DNA of 64,000 nucleotides from an uncultured Oscillibacter sp. (GTDB taxonomy: Bacteria; Bacillota; Clostridia; Oscillospirales; Oscillospiraceae), in NCBI GenBank assembly GCA_910576865.1, contig CAJTKE010000005.1, positions 1 through 64,000 of the forward strand. The letters are read 5' to 3'. Every line of letters starts with the position of its first letter. Positions within the stretch are counted from its first letter, which is position 1. The notes under the pieces were generated by a model. The model was not told the origin of the DNA, made no database searches, and saw only the letters and a list, made by a program, of their open reading frames with translations. A program made the translations under genes and the position numbers. This document shows, piece after piece, positions 61,143-64,000 of this stretch.

Positions 61143-61170
61143 GGGGGGAAATGAGGCTGTGCGTTTGTAG

Positions 61171-61213
61171 CGGTGTAGGGAATTTGTAAAATCCCTGCGC
61201 CGTTTTTGTTGTC
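61171..61213 (+). terminator. terminator ahead of the S-layer-homology gene
   Basis: GGTGTAGGGA pairs with TCCCTGCGCC (one G-U pair), then GTTTTTG. It sits between the plus-strand promoter at 60974 and the coding region, so it may be an attenuator. Confidence 0.65.
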
Positions 61214-61217
61214 TCTA

Positions 61218-61318
61218 CGGGGAAGCCTACGGGGGCCGGGAAAGGAAGTACCACCCCCAGAGGCTGAACCGTTGAGACAGTTGAACCTACCGTCTGGCAC
61301 GGCGGTTCAAAATACGAA
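61218..61318 (+). promoter_or_regulatory. structured leader of the S-layer-homology gene
   Basis: AGCCT-AC-GGGGG pairs with CCCCC-AG-AGGCT (about 61226-61266). Then GAACCG pairs with CGGTTC with an inner AGAC/GTCT. The two stems and the terminator just before them look like a leader that could switch expression. It does not match c-di-GMP, TPP, preQ1 or T-box consensus that I know. Confidence 0.45.
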
Positions 61319-61337
61319 CAGAAGTGAGGTATGGAAG

Positions 61338-62517
61338 ATGAAGAGAAAAATAATCGCACTGCTTTTGGCCTTGGTGATGTGTCTGGGCCTGACCGTCCCC
61401 GCATTTGCGGTGGAGACTTGTACGGAAACCATTGATGGCATTACTATCACAGCCACTCCTGATGGGACAATCAACTATTCCGGTTCAGGGGTGCTCACGG
61501 AGAAGCACATATTTAAGGGAGCTGATCTGCTCTATAAAGCAACGGGTGGGCAACAGGTTGATGCGGTCTTCAATATTGGAACTGGTATTACCGCCGACCA
61601 GAGCCTATTAGCGCGTGTGGAACAGCTGATATATGAGGCTGGCGTCCTCGTAAAGTCCGTCAAAATCAACACAAATTCCACGTCAGTCCCCCCAGACGGT
61701 GGGCGGCTTTACCGATGTGAAGGAAAGTGACTACTTCGCGGACCCGGTGGTTTGGGCCGTGGACAAGAAAATTACCGCCGGAACCTCTGCCACCACCTTT
61801 TCCCCTAACCAGAATTGCACTGTGGCCCAGATTTTGACCTTCCTTTACCGGGCTTACGGCTCTCCCAGGGTCAGCGTGAGCAACCCCTTCTCCGATGTAA
61901 AGAGCAGCGACTATTACTACTGGCCGGCTCGGTGGGCCGCTGAAAAGGGCATGGTTTCCGGCAGCACCTTCGGCGGGAACAGGCCCTGCACCCGGAGCAT
62001 GGCAGTCACTTATATGTGGAAAGCGGCTTCTGACGCCAATCTCGAAGCAGATTTCGCAATTAACAATGGTTATTTATCCCAATACACCGGCAGTAGCAGC
62101 GATGTAGTCATTCCCAATAGTGTTATCTCTATATGTGTTTCCTCCTGCTACGATGACAGCTTGACCAGCGTGACCATCCCATCCAGCGTCACCGAGATTG
62201 AGGGAGGCGCGTTCTTCGACCATGGCAGTTTGCTCAATGTGTACTACGAGGGCAGCGAAGCACAGTGGAAAGCCATCAACTTTGAATTTAGTGACGAGCT
62301 GTCAAAGGCCACCATCCACTACAACAGCAAAATGCCCCGGCAGTCTGCCGACACCGGCTTTACCGATGTTCCCGCCACTGTGGACTACGCCCAGGCGGTC
62401 AAGTGGGCGGTAGACAAGGGCGTGACCAGCGGAACCTCCGCCACCACCTTCTCCCCGGACAGCGTCTGCACCCGGGGGCAGATCGTGACCTTCCTGTACC
62501 GGGGACTGACAAAGTAA
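61338..62517 (+). pseudogene. S-layer-homology surface protein, frameshifted at a C6 tract
   Basis: The first part (61338-61730) has a signal peptide (MKRKIIALLLALVMCLGL..AFA) and a short beta-rich domain, but reads into a stop just after CCCCCC (61688-61693). With one C fewer the frame continues as VPQTVGGFTDV into the second part (61699-62517): SLH domain 1 (GGFTDVKESDYFADPVVWAV), SLH 2 (PFSDVKSSDYYYWPARWAA), a BspA-like leucine-rich piece (VTIPSSVTEIEGGAFF) and SLH 3 (GFTDVPATVDYAQAVKWAV). SLH domains hold proteins to wall polymers. Homopolymer slippage may be phase variation, decay or sequence error. GC and codon bias are lower than in the flanks. Confidence 0.82.
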
Positions 62518-62540
62518 CATTGCGCCTTGGAGCAGAGACG

Positions 62541-62579
62541 AAAAACCACCCCGGGCCGTGCGGAACGCGCGGCCCGGGG
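62541..62579. terminator. GC-rich terminator between convergent genes
   Basis: CCCCGGGCCG (62549-62558) pairs with CGGCCCGGGG (62570-62579). On the minus strand GGTTTTTCG follows, ending the anti-sigma gene. The plus strand side has only a distant U-run. Confidence 0.75.
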
Positions 62580-62608
62580 CGGCTGCCGTTTTGGAAAAGA
62601 GCGCTTGG

Positions 62609-63619
62609 TCATCCGGCGTTTTCCAGGGGGAAGGTGATGCGCCAGTTCCCGTCAATCCGGGCGGAGGCGGTCCAGAAGTCCCCGTGGAGCGTGCAGTTCT
62701 CCAGTTCCTCCGGCGGAACGTCAAAAAGGTACTCATCGTAATCCAGCCGGTCGCCTTCCTCCCTGAGATCGGCAAAGCCGACGGAACCCAGGCTCTTCAA
62801 ACGCGTTCCCTCGCCGTCCTCCAGCCACAGCAGGCCGTGGTTGTCCAGCGCTGTGGCGTCGCCCTGGCAGAGCTGAACGTGGAACAGACCGTCCGCGTAC
62901 CCGGCGGCGGTGACGGTAAGGCCGGGAGCCGGTTCCGCCAGAACTCCGCCGGGCCGGAGCATGGGCGCGGAGTCCATCAGCTCCAGATTTCCGCCGCCGC
63001 CGGTGCGGAGGAAGTCTTCCGCCGTCCCGGCTTCTCCGGCGTAATCTGACAGTTTCAGGGAGACTTCCTCACCCTCCAGCGCCTGCTTGCCGGTGAGGAA
63101 GCAGCCCAGGGAGAAGGACATCTTCCCGCCCAACGGGATGTCCGAGCCGTCCATGGTCCGGGCGGTCACCAGGAAGAAGGCGGTGTTGGTCTCGGGGTCA
63201 AACCCGGCCCGCTCACAGTGGCTGGTCTGGTCGAAGGGGAAGTGGAAGCTGTAGCTGTCAAAAAGGTCGATGTTGGCGTCCACCGCCTTTCCCCGGAGGG
63301 CGATGTACGCCTGAGCGGTGTCATCCTCCACTCGAACAGAGGCCACCTCCACCGTCACGCCGCTGTCCGTACAGGCCTTCTGCACGGGCTGGAAGAACTG
63401 GGCGGCGGCAGGGGAGAGGGCGTAGAGCAGGTGATAGCCCGGTTCGGTCTGAGCCGCCAGGGCCGGGGTGGCCAGGAGCACGGCCGCCGCCGCTGCGGTG
63501 GCCATCAGGCGGCGAAGGGGAAATCCGCGCCGCCGGGTTTTCGCCAGGGTCTTTTCAATCAGGCCGGGCGGGGGAACGATGGGCTCGTTGATTTTCGCGT
63601 AGGTCTCAGAAATGTTCAT
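62609..63619 (-). CDS. DUF4179-like membrane anti-sigma factor candidate
   Basis: 336 residues. Short cytoplasmic N terminus (MNISETYAKINEPIVPPPGLIEKTLAKTRRRG), one membrane helix (about 38-56) and a large outer beta domain. This layout matches the DUF4179-type proteins partnered with ECF sigma factors in clostridia: the N terminus binds sigma and the outer domain senses. Start overlaps the stop of the upstream sigma gene (ATGA), proving tight coupling. The signal sensed is unknown. Confidence 0.82.
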   Translation of the reverse strand: MNISETYAKINEPIVPPPGLIEKTLAKTRRRGFPLRRLMATAAAAAVLLATPALAAQTEPGYHLLYALSPAAAQFFQPVQKACTDSGVTVEVASVRVEDDTAQAYIALRGKAVDANIDLFDSYSFHFPFDQTSHCERAGFDPETNTAFFLVTARTMDGSDIPLGGKMSFSLGCFLTGKQALEGEEVSLKLSDYAGEAGTAEDFLRTGGGGNLELMDSAPMLRPGGVLAEPAPGLTVTAAGYADGLFHVQLCQGDATALDNHGLLWLEDGEGTRLKSLGSVGFADLREEGDRLDYDEYLFDVPPEELENCTLHGDFWTASARIDGNWRITFPLENAG

Positions 63620-64000
63620 GAATCCTCCTTCAGCAATTGGGCCAGGGCCTGCCGGGCCCGGGTCAACTGGGATCGGACGGTGGAGGGCCTGCGGCCCAGG
63701 ATCCGGGCGGTCTCCTCCGTGCCGTAGCCCTCGTAATAGTGGAGATGGATCACGGCCCGGTACTTGGGCGGCAGCTGGGCCAAAGCGGCGTCCAGGCCGA
63801 ACTCCTCCGGTTCGGAGTACGCGTAGACGTCCTCCAGGGGGACGCTGCGCTTCCGCCAGGGAGAGGCGGCGAGGCTTTTTGAGCAGTTGGCCGTCACCCG
63901 CAGGAGCCAGGCCTTGCGGTGCTCCTCGCTCTCAAAGGACGGCGCGGCCCGGTGATAGCGGAGGAAGACCTCCTGGAACACATCGTCGGCGTCCTGCCGG
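63616..64000 (-). CDS. ECF-type RNA polymerase sigma factor (partial, 5' end beyond window)
   Basis: About 128 residues visible. The sigma-2 tail (RQDADDVFQEVFLRYHRAAPSF) is at the window edge, followed by region 3 linker and sigma-4: LAQLPPKYRAVIHLHYYEGYGTEETARILGRRPSTVRSQLTRARQAL, the helix-turn-helix for -35 recognition. Region 2 start is cut off. Paired with the anti-sigma gene downstream. The first in-window ATG codon is internal, so the gene must continue past 64000. Confidence 0.93.
   Translation of the reverse strand, partial: RQDADDVFQEVFLRYHRAAPSFESEEHRKAWLLRVTANCSKSLAASPWRKRSVPLEDVYAYSEPEEFGLDAALAQLPPKYRAVIHLHYYEGYGTEETARILGRRPSTVRSQLTRARQALAQLLKEDS

Noticed and set aside
60887..61189. 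Small open frames on both strands between lysS and the S-layer-homology gene
   Set aside because: They cross a terminator and both promoters, lack ribosome sites and look random.
61218..61318. Known riboswitch (c-di-GMP, TPP, preQ1, T-box)
   Set aside because: Consensus cores were not found; only stems are visible.

Overview
The window is chromosomal housekeeping DNA from a GC-rich, low-GC-lineage (Firmicutes) anaerobe, most likely a spore-forming clostridium of the Oscillospiraceae type (Oscillibacter/Flavonifractor/Lawsonibacter-like). Evidence: Firmicutes gene orders (tig-clpP-clpX-lon-ysxC; lepB-rbgA-rnhB-yraN; glmU-like-prs-pth-mfd; L7Ae-rpsL-rpsG-fusA-tuf; ftsE-ftsX-M23), strong AGGAGG ribosome binding sites, vegetative TTGACA-N17-TATAAT promoters, a T-box, a Firmicutes-type BirA operator, RNase Y and a SpoIVFA/SpoIVFB pair. 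Genus level is inference. I saw no rRNA, tRNA, CRISPR array, prophage or defence island.

Layout. 1-0.3 kb: truncated serine recombinase tail, probably the edge or scar of an integrative element. 0.4-4.9 kb, minus: trpS-tagO-wecB-LolA-like gene behind a tryptophan T-box. 5.1-11.7 kb, plus: two tandem signal peptidases, rbgA, a membrane protein, rnhB, yraN, thrC, a zinc-ribbon membrane protein and a phosphoesterase. 11.8-18.5 kb, plus: tig, clpP, clpX, lon, ysxC (protein quality control). 18.5-23.2 kb, minus: trmL, pgk, tpiA, gpmI (lower glycolysis), with a hairpin-dense spacer before gpmI. 23.5-30.4 kb, plus: GlmU-like remnant, prs, pth, mfd, foldase-like lipoprotein. 30.5-32.4 kb: thiolase and a VOC protein. 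32.4-36.3 kb, minus: rpsT, then tatD, two paralogous lipoproteins (one frameshifted), the TatD-linked radical SAM protein and a GlsB-like protein. 36.4-38 kb: sporulation protease pair. 38-41.2 kb, minus: small hypothetical, RNase Y, amidase. 41.3-46.7 kb: rlmI, mtnN, membrane protein, uracil-DNA glycosylase, bioY with BirA operator, cupin, TraX-like protein. 46.7-51.7 kb: str operon. 51.7-55 kb: DUF4830 protein, rsuA, PucR/CdaR-like regulator, YdeI-like protein. 55-57.9 kb: ftsEX and an EnvC-like M23 factor. 58-60.8 kb: unknown protein, greA, lysS. 60.8-62.5 kb: lower-GC stretch with facing promoters, a structured leader and a frameshifted S-layer-homology protein. 62.6-64 kb, minus: ECF sigma factor (cut by the window end) and its anti-sigma-like partner.

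How it fits together: most genes serve translation, protein quality control, envelope building and central carbon flow. Regulation visible in the DNA includes the Trp T-box over a trpS/tagO/wecB operon, the BirA operator over bioY, a sigma-E-like promoter before the SpoIVFAB pair, and a folded rpsL-rpsG spacer. No wholly new multi-gene system stands out. The most unusual signals are the hairpin array at 20.1-20.4 kb, the facing promoters at 61 kb, the composition break inside lysS, the histone-like tail on trigger factor, and the lipoprotein duplication between tatD and its radical SAM partner.
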